From assembly GCA_019638485.1 (NCBI GenBank), contig JAHBTP010000002.1, forward strand, positions 372,001-436,000: a stretch of DNA of 64,000 nt. Reading direction: 5' to 3'. The translations under genes were made by a program, and so were the position numbers. Shown one piece after another: positions 7,346 to 14,766 of the stretch. This DNA is from Ferruginibacter sp. GTDB lineage: Bacteria; Bacteroidota; Bacteroidia; Chitinophagales; Chitinophagaceae. Within the stretch, counting starts at the first letter, position 1. Each line of letters begins with the position of its first letter. Below the pieces are notes generated by a model. The model saw nothing but the letters and a program-made list of their open reading frames with translations. It made no database searches and was not told the DNA's origin.

Positions 7346-8644
7346 TTATTTTACATGATAAGAGTGCTTCCTTGCAAAGTAAAGGAAGATAAGCCCTAAT
7401 GCAAAAAATACCATGAGTGCCAAAACTGAATTGCGCATACTGCCGGTTAGCTCTTCAATTACGCCAAACAAAGAAAGTCCAATAACAATGGCGATTTTTT
7501 CGGTAATGTCGTAAAAACTAAAAAAAGATGCGGTGTCTTTTGTTTTGGGAAGAAGTTTTGAATAAGTGGAACGACTAAGGGATTGTATGCCTCCCATAAC
7601 TAACCCTACTGCAATGGCTAATATGTAAAAGTGAATTTCAGTATTCATTTTGTATCCTGCAATGCAAATCCCTATCCATACACACACTACGCCAATTAAG
7701 GTTACAAAGTTGCCAAATCGTGACGACAAGCGAGAAATGCTCCATGCACCAAGTATGGCTACTAATTGAATAAATACTACTGTTAGAATAAGCTTGGTAG
7801 CTTCCAGATGTAATACTTTACTTCCAAAATTTGTTGCAGCCAGCATAACTGTTTGCACTCCCATATTATAAAAGAAAAATGCCAGTAAAAATCTTTTTAG
7901 TACCGGTGTGTTAGAGAATTGTTTCCAAACCTTTCTTAATTCAACAAAACCACCTGATATTATCTTCCCAAGGGATGCACCATTTCCGGTATGGTTTGAA
8001 TTTGGCAATCGTTTAAAAGTGATTTGAGCAAATCCGAACCACCATATACCTACCAGTAAAAAGGTGGTGCGAACAGCATCGCCTTCATTTTGAAAGAATG
8101 GAATTTTGTTATGAAAAATAACCAATGCAAATCCTATCATTTGCATAATAACACTACCTATATATCCAAATGAGAAACCACGCGCACTAATCCGATCATG
8201 GTCTTCAACAGCTGCAATTTCAGGCAGGTAAGAATTGTAAAAAACAAGGCTGCTATAAAACCCAAAAGCGGCTAACATCAAACAGTAAATACCAAGAGAA
8301 ATATTATTGCTGTTAAAAAAGAATAAGCTACTGCAAGCCACAGCACCAAGTGCACAAAAAAATTGCATAAACCTCTTTTTATTTCCACGAGAGTCTGCAA
8401 TTGACGAAAGAATAGGCATAGTGAAAGCTACACAAAGGTATGCTGCTGCTAATGCGTAATTGTAAAGTGCTGTGTTTACAAAAGTGCGCCCTAAAAAATG
8501 TACTTCTCCGTTAAAAGGAGCCGCTTGGGTTATCGTGGTAAAATAAACGGGGAAAAAGGTAGTAGTAATAACCAGGTTATATACTGAGTTGGCCCAATCG
8601 TACATGGCCCAGCCGTTTATTACTTTTTTTGATGCCGTTTGCAT
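7346..8644 (-). CDS. MFS transporter, UMF1/Atg22-like family
   Basis: This 432-residue membrane protein has about 12 hydrophobic segments. The N-terminus INGWAMYDWANSVYNL is characteristic of the UMF1 (Vps22/Atg22-like) branch of the major facilitator superfamily. GGIQSLSRSTYSKLLPK between later helices is also typical. Substrate is unknown; yeast Atg22 exports amino acids from the vacuole, but this cannot be transferred with confidence. It lies between uppP (18 nt upstream) and the MBL hydrolase (6 nt downstream) on the same strand. Confidence 0.85.
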   Translation of the reverse strand: MQTASKKVINGWAMYDWANSVYNLVITTTFFPVYFTTITQAAPFNGEVHFLGRTFVNTALYNYALAAAYLCVAFTMPILSSIADSRGNKKRFMQFFCALGAVACSSLFFFNSNNISLGIYCLMLAAFGFYSSLVFYNSYLPEIAAVEDHDRISARGFSFGYIGSVIMQMIGFALVIFHNKIPFFQNEGDAVRTTFLLVGIWWFGFAQITFKRLPNSNHTGNGASLGKIISGGFVELRKVWKQFSNTPVLKRFLLAFFFYNMGVQTVMLAATNFGSKVLHLEATKLILTVVFIQLVAILGAWSISRLSSRFGNFVTLIGVVCVWIGICIAGYKMNTEIHFYILAIAVGLVMGGIQSLSRSTYSKLLPKTKDTASFFSFYDITEKIAIVIGLSLFGVIEELTGSMRNSVLALMVFFALGLIFLYFARKHSYHVK

Positions 8645-8662
8645 TTCGTTTGTGCGGTATCG

Positions 8663-9472
8663 TTAGGAACTTATCTTTCCGCTGTAAAGTAAAATAAGCA
8701 ATACAAGGCCTATAATAATGCGGTAATATCCCCAAAACTTGAATCCGTATTTTTTAATAAAGTTTATAAAGAACTTAATAGCAAGCATAGAAACAATAAA
8801 GGCAATGATATTGCCTACTGTTAGTAATTTTATTTCAATCCATGTAAAACCACCGTTAATTGAATAATGTTTAAGCAATTTGTATCCGGTGGCAGCAAAC
8901 ATGGTAGGTACGGCTAAAAAAAATGAAAACTCTGCAGCAGCACTTCTGGAAAGTTTCTGTTGCATTCCGCCAATTATTGATGCAGCACTACGGCTTACTC
9001 CCGGAATCATTGCCAGACACTGCCATATACCAATGATAAAAGATTGTAAGAAGGTGGTTTCAATCGGGTCATTTGTTTTAGGATTTTTAAAAAATGAATC
9101 AATGAATACCAAGACCACTCCACCCAGTAGTAATGAAACAGCTACGGTAAGGGTGCTTTCCAATAGCTCATCTATTTTATCTGCAAGAAGAAAGCCAAGA
9201 ATCAGTGCAGGGAGAACACCAACAATCAGTTTTCCATAAAACGCCCATTGTTTATTCCATCCGTGTGTGGGAAGAAAGAATTTTTTATAATACAAGACCA
9301 CTACTGCTAAAATAGCTCCTAATTGAATGGCAATGGTGAACATTTTTGTAAACTCATCCTGTGGAGTATTCAACAGTTTGCCGGTAATAATCATGTGGCC
9401 GGTAGATGAGATTGGGATAAACTCGGTAAGACCTTCAACTATGGAAATTACAACAGCTTCAAAAAATGTCAT
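8663..9472 (-). CDS. uppP: Undecaprenyl-diphosphatase UppP (BacA)
   Basis: The protein has 269 residues, the usual UppP length. The first active-site motif EGLTEFIPISSTGHMI lies near residues 13-28, and the second, PGVSRSAASIIGGM, near residue 157. About eight membrane segments are present. UppP dephosphorylates undecaprenyl pyrophosphate, recycling the lipid carrier for peptidoglycan and other envelope polymers and giving bacitracin tolerance when overproduced. Its neighbours ftsX and DUF3098 upstream form a recurring Bacteroidota arrangement (recalled, not checked). A terminator separates it from DUF3098, so it probably has some independent transcription. Confidence 0.95.
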   Translation of the reverse strand: MTFFEAVVISIVEGLTEFIPISSTGHMIITGKLLNTPQDEFTKMFTIAIQLGAILAVVVLYYKKFFLPTHGWNKQWAFYGKLIVGVLPALILGFLLADKIDELLESTLTVAVSLLLGGVVLVFIDSFFKNPKTNDPIETTFLQSFIIGIWQCLAMIPGVSRSAASIIGGMQQKLSRSAAAEFSFFLAVPTMFAATGYKLLKHYSINGGFTWIEIKLLTVGNIIAFIVSMLAIKFFINFIKKYGFKFWGYYRIIIGLVLLILLYSGKISS

Positions 9473-9490
9473 GTGTTCAGTTAGATTGGA

Positions 9491-9518
9491 AATAAAAAAC
9501 GCCGTGTTTGCCGGCGTT
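9491..9518 (-). terminator. Intrinsic terminator between DUF3098 gene and uppP
   Basis: A perfect 7-bp stem (9498-9504 with 9512-9518) is followed on the minus strand by a T-rich tract reading from 9499 down to 9491. It lies after the DUF3098 stop and 19 nt before the uppP start, so it should end or attenuate the ftsX-DUF3098 transcript. Confidence 0.7.
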
Positions 9519-9532
9519 GGGGATAATTAAAA

Positions 9533-9796
9533 TTACTCTTTAGGCTTTTTCATAATAGCATATATTTCTATTATAAATCCTACAATAATTAAAATAGGTG
9601 CTAACGTAATCCGTCTAAACCCGTACACTTCATTGGTATTAAAAATATTGGGGTCAGCGCTTTTACCTCCCGACATTAAGACGAATCCGAGCATCAATAC
9701 AACTAATCCAATTCCCATCCATAAATAATTTCCTTTTCCAAAAAGATTATTGGATGGAATGGTTTTATTGTCAAGGTTCTTTTTCTCTTTACTCAT
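9533..9796 (-). CDS. DUF3098 domain-containing membrane protein
   Basis: This 87-residue protein has two membrane helices (about residues 24-43 and 66-82) separated by a short loop. The NLFGKGNYLWMGIGL start of helix 1 and the NEVYGFRRITLAPILI lead into helix 2 are typical of DUF3098. The family is confined to Bacteroidota and has no established function. Its place directly downstream of ftsX suggests a role in the FtsEX divisome step or wall remodelling; this is inferred from context only. Confidence 0.82.
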   Translation of the reverse strand: MSKEKKNLDNKTIPSNNLFGKGNYLWMGIGLVVLMLGFVLMSGGKSADPNIFNTNEVYGFRRITLAPILIIVGFIIEIYAIMKKPKE

Positions 9797-9842
9797 AACA
9801 ATTAATTGTAGTGCAATATATAAATTTTGAGCTGAACTTTTC

Positions 9843-10721
9843 CTAGTACAAATCGTCCAGTTTCATCCTTAAATACTTAATTACAGCACGGTTTGTGCTG
9901 GCCAATGAAATAATGATTCCAAGAAAAATCATCAACAGGCTGAGCATAAATAATCCTTTATTATCATGCAGTACTTTAAAATCAGGTATTGCAGATTCAA
10001 TCATTAACACAGACCCCCAAAGCGTAAAAGTGGCTATGATACCGGAAATAAGGCCATTTATCACCGCCCTTTGGTTAATAGGCCGGGCAATAAACTTTCG
10101 GGTAGCACCAACCATTTGCATAGTCTTTATCAAAAACCGGTTGCTATACATAGCTAACCTAATGGTGTTGTCTATTGAAAATACCACTAAGATGGTAAGG
10201 ATAATTGCAGCAGTAAGAAAAATTCCACCTCCGATTTTTACGTATTTACTTACCTTGGTAATAGTGGCTGTTGGGAATTGGAACTCTGTAATCAATTCCG
10301 GAAAAATACTGTCCAGATTGGCAGAGAGTAGATTTAGGCTATCTGCATTTACATGATCTGCTTTAATATAGAAATCAACACTCTCAGGCAGAGGGTTGGC
10401 TTCAATGATTTTTTTCCAAATTGTATCGTTTTCTGCATTATAACGAGCTAACGCCATTTCTTTGGTAACATGTTCTATTCTGTTGGCATAAGGTAAAGTG
10501 GAAATGTAGTTTACCAAACTATCAATTCGCTTTTTTGGTGCAGTGGGCTCTAAATAAGCATGAACCTGTATGCTTTCTTTAAGATAATCGCCTGTTTTAC
10601 GAATATTTAAGAAAAACCATCCCATAATGCCAAATAAAAATAGCACAAGAGAAACACCAATGATTGCATACACATAGGTAGGCTTACCCCTTTTCGTTGA
10701 TGCTTTACCAAATTGAGTCAT
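9843..10721 (-). CDS. ftsX: Cell division ABC-transporter-like permease FtsX
   Basis: The protein has 292 residues and four membrane segments: one at about 20-40, then three after residue 165. The large extracytoplasmic loop between helices 1 and 2 (QVHAYLEPTA onward) is typical of FtsX. The C-terminal FtsX permease domain contains TMQMVGATRKFIARP, the coupling region to the FtsE ATPase. FtsEX transmits ATP hydrolysis across the membrane to activate peptidoglycan hydrolases during division. FtsE is not encoded in this window, so the pair is split. DUF3098 and uppP follow on the same strand. Confidence 0.92.
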   Translation of the reverse strand: MTQFGKASTKRGKPTYVYAIIGVSLVLFLFGIMGWFFLNIRKTGDYLKESIQVHAYLEPTAPKKRIDSLVNYISTLPYANRIEHVTKEMALARYNAENDTIWKKIIEANPLPESVDFYIKADHVNADSLNLLSANLDSIFPELITEFQFPTATITKVSKYVKIGGGIFLTAAIILTILVVFSIDNTIRLAMYSNRFLIKTMQMVGATRKFIARPINQRAVINGLISGIIATFTLWGSVLMIESAIPDFKVLHDNKGLFMLSLLMIFLGIIISLASTNRAVIKYLRMKLDDLY

Positions 10722-10810
10722 AATAAATTGAATGTATTTTCCCGCTTTAGCAGGAGGTGGACAAAAATACAGGTTTTTGAGTGGTTTGTTTTACTTTTGC
10801 TCTCTACAAC

Positions 10811-10850
10811 AAACCCTTGTGCTCAAAATAAAATTTTGATTTAAGGGTTT
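10811..10850. repeat. 40-bp interrupted inverted repeat upstream of leuS
   Basis: The outer arms AAACCCTT (10811-10818) and AAGGGTTT (10843-10850) pair perfectly. The inner arms TCAAAAT (10823-10829) and ATTTTGA (10833-10839) also pair, separated by AAA. No T-tract follows on the plus strand. It lies in the 200-bp region between divergent ftsX and leuS, just upstream of the putative leuS promoter. Confidence 0.6.
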
Positions 10851-10860
10851 CAAACTTGGA

Positions 10861-10893
10861 TTGACAAAATAACTTTTCGTTCACATAATTTCG
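10861..10893 (+). promoter_or_regulatory. Putative leuS promoter
   Basis: TTGAC at 10861-10865 and TAATTTCG at 10886-10893 resemble the Bacteroidota -33 and -7 elements (one mismatch to TAnnTTTG) with a suitable gap. The leuS ATG is 30 nt downstream. Confidence 0.4.
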
Positions 10894-10922
10894 TCAGATA
10901 AATATTGCACGCGTTTACGGGT

Positions 10923-13900
10923 ATGGAATATAATTTTAATGATATAGAAAAAAAGTGGCAGCAATACTGGATAGATCGGCATATCTATCGAATAGATAAT
11001 AATGCCTCAAAACCACCTTTTTATGTTTTGGATATGTTTCCTTATCCAAGTGGAGCAGGATTGCATGTAGGCCATCCGCTAGGTTATATTGCGAGTGACA
11101 TTTTTAGTCGTTTCAAAAGACTTAAAGGATTTAATGTATTACATCCTATGGGCTTTGATAGCTTTGGCTTGCCTGCTGAACAATATGCATTGGAAACCGG
11201 AAGGCATCCTGCAGATACCACCGACAAGAATATTGAAACGTTTAAAAGACAACTGAATCGTATTGGATTTTGTTATGATTGGGAAAGAGAAGTGAGAACT
11301 AGTGATCCGGATTATTACCGTTGGACGCAATGGTTATTTTTAAAATTGTATAATAGCTATTTCTGTAATACGCAACAGAAGGCTCGTCCTATTGCTGATT
11401 TAATTGAAAAGTATAGCAAGTTTGGCGCTATGCCTAAAAATGGAAAACCAATAACCGGAAAGCATTTTACTGCTGATGAATGGAATAGTATGACAAAGGA
11501 AGATCAGGAAGAAATCCTTATGCGCCGAAGATTGGTTTATTCATCGTATGGAGAAGTGAACTGGTGTGAAGGATTAGGAACTGTTTTGGCTAATGATGAA
11601 GTAGTAAACGGGGTAAGCGAGCGAGGTGGATTTCCGGTAGAGAAGAAAAAAATGCGACAATGGTTTTTGCGCATCACTGCTTATGCAAACAGGTTATTGG
11701 AAAGTCTTGAACATCTTGACTTTTCAGATTCTATGAAAGAGATGCAGCGTAATTGGATAGGAAGAAGTAAAGGAGCTGAGATTGAGTTTAGCGTATTGGG
11801 TGCAGGTTTAGATATTAAAGTTTATACCACCAGGCCTGAAACGATTTTTGGCGTTGATTTTATGGTGCTGGCTCCCGAGCACGAATTAGTTTGCCAAATT
11901 GTTACTGCCGAACAAAAAAAGGAAATTGATAAGTATATTATTTATGTAAAGAGTAGAAGTGATAGAGAACGAATTTCAGAAGTAAAACAGGTTACCGGAT
12001 GCTTTACAGGTGCTTATGCTATTAATCCGTTTAATGGAAAACAAGTACCGGTATATATTGCAGAGTATGTGCTGGCAGGGTATGGTACTGGTGCAATTAT
12101 GGCTGTTCCAAGTGGTGACCAACGCGATTTTTTGTTTGCCAAGCATTTTAAAATTCCTGTTACTAATATAATGGGAGATGCTTTTATAGGTAAAGAGGCT
12201 GCAGATGAAAAAAATGTTGTGCTTCATAACTCGGGTTTTTTAAATGGGCTTACGATGGATGAAGGCTTTGATGTGGCTATTTCAAAACTTGAGGAATTGG
12301 GAATTGGTAAGGCTAAGGTTAATTTTAAAATGCGCGATGCTGGTTTTAGTAGGCAGCGATATTGGGGTGAACCTTTCCCAATTATTTGGCAAAATGGAGT
12401 ACCCTTTGCATTAAATGAAAATGAATTGCCGCTTAGATTACCACATATTGAAAGATATGAACCCGGGCCAAATGGTGAAGGCCCTTTGGCTAATGTTCAC
12501 GATTGGATAAATCTAAACAATGGGAAAAGGCGTGAATCATCAACCATGCCGGGATACGCAGGCTCGTCATGGTATTTTCTGCGGTATATGGATCCCAAAA
12601 ACAATGAAGAATTCTGTAGTAGAACTGCAAGTGATTATTGGGGGCAGGTAGATGTTTATATTGGTGGCACAGAGCATGCTGTAGGGCATTTACTTTATAG
12701 CAGGATGTGGACTAAGGTGCTTTATGATTTGGGTTTGATTGGCTTTGAGGAACCGTTTAAGAGATTAGTAAATCAGGGAATGATTCAGGGAAGCAGCCGC
12801 ATGGTGTATAGATTAAATTTACAATCTGCAGAATTACTGCTGAAAAAAATTATCTCAAGCTTTACTGATTTACATATTGAACGGGATAGAAGACTGCACG
12901 GATGGAATTTTGACTATTTTTTTACTGAAAAGGAATTGGCTATTGATGTTACTAAAAACACCATTTTGCGTCAACGTATAAAGGATTTTAATGTAATTCG
13001 TGAACGCGAAAATTTATCGGTAAAAGTTTTATTTATTTCGGAAATTGAACTTTTTGAAAAAATGCGCGGTGGAAATGATTTTTGTAGGCAATGGTTAGAG
13101 AATTTGATTGAAGCAGGTGAAGAATATCATTCTCCGGTGTCAGAAAAAGGAGACTTTTTTGTAAGTAAAGGATATATTGAAAGAGGTGATTTGGAAAATG
13201 TAGATGTACTTAGGGTAGATGTATCGCTGGTTGATGGTATTGAATTAGATATTCAACGCTTTAAAGGATGGCGTGCCGAATATCAGGATGCAGAATTCAT
13301 TTTGGAAAACGGTAAATATATCTGTGGCGCTGAGGTGGAAAAAATGTCGAAGAGTAAATATAACACCGTCAATCCTGATGAGCTTTGTATGCGTTATGGT
13401 GCTGATACTTTTCGTATGTATGAAATGTTTTTAGGCCCCATTGAAGCAAGTAAGCCGTGGGATACAAAAGGGATTGAAGGGGTGCATCGTTTTTTGAAAA
13501 AATTATGGCGATTGTTTTGGCAGGAAGATAAATGTGTGGTGTGTACCGATGAGCCTGTAGAACAAGAATTGCGTGTTTTGCATAAAGCCATCAAGAAAAT
13601 TGATCAGGACACAGAAAGTTTCTCGTTTAATACGGCAGTAAGCGCTTTTATGGTTTGTATAAATGAACTTGCAGAGTTGAAGTGTAATAAACGGAAGGTG
13701 TTGGAACCATTATTAATTTTACTGGCTCCTTATGCACCACATATTGCAGAAGAATTGTGGAAATGTTGTGGTAATGAGCAATCAGTTTTATTAGCAGACT
13801 ATCCTATTTGGGACGAAAAATATTTAGTGGAGTCTGAAAAGGATTATCCGGTTTCGATAAATGGAAAAATGCGTACTAATATAAAAATATCTCTTAGTGC

Positions 13901-14021
13901 AACTACTGAAGAGGTGGAAAAAATAGTGCTGCAAAATGAGGTAATAAAAAAATGGCTCGAAGATAAACAGCCAAAGAAAATCATCTTTGTACAAGGTAAG
14001 ATGATAAATGTTGTAGTGTGA
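10923..14021 (+). CDS. leuS: Leucyl-tRNA synthetase LeuS with an internal insertion
   Basis: The protein has 1032 residues from the ATG at 10923 (an upstream TTG is less likely). It charges tRNA-Leu. The HIGH motif is HVGH at residues 48-51 in MFPYPSGAGLHVGHPLGY. The CP1 editing domain includes VYTTRPETIFGVDF, and KMSKS lies at 807-811. The C-terminal anticodon-binding part ends in PKKIIFVQGKMINVVV. It is about 170 residues longer than E. coli LeuS. Part of that is the leucine-specific region before KMSKS that Bacteroidota enzymes carry, but about 112 further residues (633-744) look like a foreign insertion, annotated separately. All catalytic motifs are intact, so the enzyme is probably active. 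Confidence 0.96.
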   Translation: MEYNFNDIEKKWQQYWIDRHIYRIDNNASKPPFYVLDMFPYPSGAGLHVGHPLGYIASDIFSRFKRLKGFNVLHPMGFDSFGLPAEQYALETGRHPADTTDKNIETFKRQLNRIGFCYDWEREVRTSDPDYYRWTQWLFLKLYNSYFCNTQQKARPIADLIEKYSKFGAMPKNGKPITGKHFTADEWNSMTKEDQEEILMRRRLVYSSYGEVNWCEGLGTVLANDEVVNGVSERGGFPVEKKKMRQWFLRITAYANRLLESLEHLDFSDSMKEMQRNWIGRSKGAEIEFSVLGAGLDIKVYTTRPETIFGVDFMVLAPEHELVCQIVTAEQKKEIDKYIIYVKSRSDRERISEVKQVTGCFTGAYAINPFNGKQVPVYIAEYVLAGYGTGAIMAVPSGDQRDFLFAKHFKIPVTNIMGDAFIGKEAADEKNVVLHNSGFLNGLTMDEGFDVAISKLEELGIGKAKVNFKMRDAGFSRQRYWGEPFPIIWQNGVPFALNENELPLRLPHIERYEPGPNGEGPLANVHDWINLNNGKRRESSTMPGYAGSSWYFLRYMDPKNNEEFCSRTASDYWGQVDVYIGGTEHAVGHLLYSRMWTKVLYDLGLIGFEEPFKRLVNQGMIQGSSRMVYRLNLQSAELLLKKIISSFTDLHIERDRRLHGWNFDYFFTEKELAIDVTKNTILRQRIKDFNVIRERENLSVKVLFISEIELFEKMRGGNDFCRQWLENLIEAGEEYHSPVSEKGDFFVSKGYIERGDLENVDVLRVDVSLVDGIELDIQRFKGWRAEYQDAEFILENGKYICGAEVEKMSKSKYNTVNPDELCMRYGADTFRMYEMFLGPIEASKPWDTKGIEGVHRFLKKLWRLFWQEDKCVVCTDEPVEQELRVLHKAIKKIDQDTESFSFNTAVSAFMVCINELAELKCNKRKVLEPLLILLAPYAPHIAEELWKCCGNEQSVLLADYPIWDEKYLVESEKDYPVSINGKMRTNIKISLSATTEEVEKIVLQNEVIKKWLEDKQPKKIIFVQGKMINVVV
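12819..13154 (+). other. In-frame insertion in LeuS resembling a DUF559/Vsr-like nuclease domain
   Basis: Residues about 633-744 of LeuS interrupt a stretch that, from memory of Bacteroidota LeuS proteins, normally reads continuously from QGMIQGxSxxVYR into xFVSxGL. The insertion contains GWNFDYFFTEKELAIDV at 660-676, a charged helix, and then VKVLFISEIELFEKM. This resembles the beta-beta-alpha-beta core of DUF559 / very-short-patch-repair nucleases, where a buried DF..xxxLxIE(L)DG pair is followed by a later strand of the type VLRFxNxEV. The DG..H residues of active members are not seen, so it may be a decayed nuclease. Family assignment is inferred by eye and needs a profile search. Confidence 0.4.
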
Positions 14022-14040
14022 TTTTTTAAGAGAACGAATT

Positions 14041-14730
14041 ATGTATGAAGAGTTGGCTTTTGAAAAAGGAATAGAAAAGATTGCAACCCACCTACATCCG
14101 GTTATAATGTTGGCTGAGGGTGAAAGAGCCGTACCTATTGATTTGTCAGCTGGTGGAGTTAATGCAGATAAAATTCCTACTGATATAGGGAAGGCGGTTA
14201 GTTGGTTTGAAGCCCTTCGTGAAAACAATGATGCTGCTTATTTATACGGTGGTTATAGAGAGGTGCGGAATTTATACAATACGTTTCAATTATTTAATAA
14301 CCAGGGCAGTTTGCGGAATTTGCATTTGGGAATAGATGTTTGGGGAAACCCTCAAACCCGGGTTTACTCTCCATGGGGTGGAATGGTTCATAGTTTTAAA
14401 TACAACAGCAACCCCGGCGACTATGGGAGTACAATTATTTTGCAACACCAAACAGAGGCAATTAATTTTTATACATTATACGGTCATCTTTCTCTAAAGA
14501 GTCTTGAAGATATTGAGTTGGGCAGGTTTATTACGCGTGGAGTTCCTTTTGCACAATTGGGCGAGATTGAAGAAAATGGCGGATATCCACCTCATTTACA
14601 TTTTCAGATAATTTTAGATATGGGCGTTCTGGAAGGTGATTATCCCGGTGTGTGTGCTTTAGCTGAAGCTCAGCGTTATTTACAAAATTCTCCTAATCCC
14701 GGTGTCTTCTTCAGAAACTTTGAGGATTAA
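14041..14730 (+). CDS. M23 (LytM-like) peptidase domain protein
   Basis: The protein has 229 residues. Zinc ligands of the M23 fold are visible: His95 and Asp99 in HLGIDVWG, and His185 and His187 in PPHLHFQ. The surrounding strands (VYSPWGGMVHSF, GDYGSTIILQH, FYTLYGHLS) match the peptidoglycan endopeptidase domain. No signal peptide or membrane segment is seen, which is odd for a wall hydrolase. Similar domains occur fused to aminotransferases in other bacteria, so a cytoplasmic role is possible. It lies 19 nt after leuS and 36 nt before dxs. Confidence 0.82.
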   Translation: MYEELAFEKGIEKIATHLHPVIMLAEGERAVPIDLSAGGVNADKIPTDIGKAVSWFEALRENNDAAYLYGGYREVRNLYNTFQLFNNQGSLRNLHLGIDVWGNPQTRVYSPWGGMVHSFKYNSNPGDYGSTIILQHQTEAINFYTLYGHLSLKSLEDIELGRFITRGVPFAQLGEIEENGGYPPHLHFQIILDMGVLEGDYPGVCALAEAQRYLQNSPNPGVFFRNFED

Positions 14731-14766
14731 ACTTTATTTTTATACCTAAAATCAAATAGGCTGTAC

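Noticed and set aside
9895..10356. 153-codon open frame antisense to ftsX
   Set aside because: It is a mirror of the hydrophobic ftsX coding sequence and has no family resemblance.
12819..13154. Intein in LeuS
   Set aside because: The insertion has no Cys/Ser start, no His-Asn end and no splicing-block motifs, so self-splicing is not supported.
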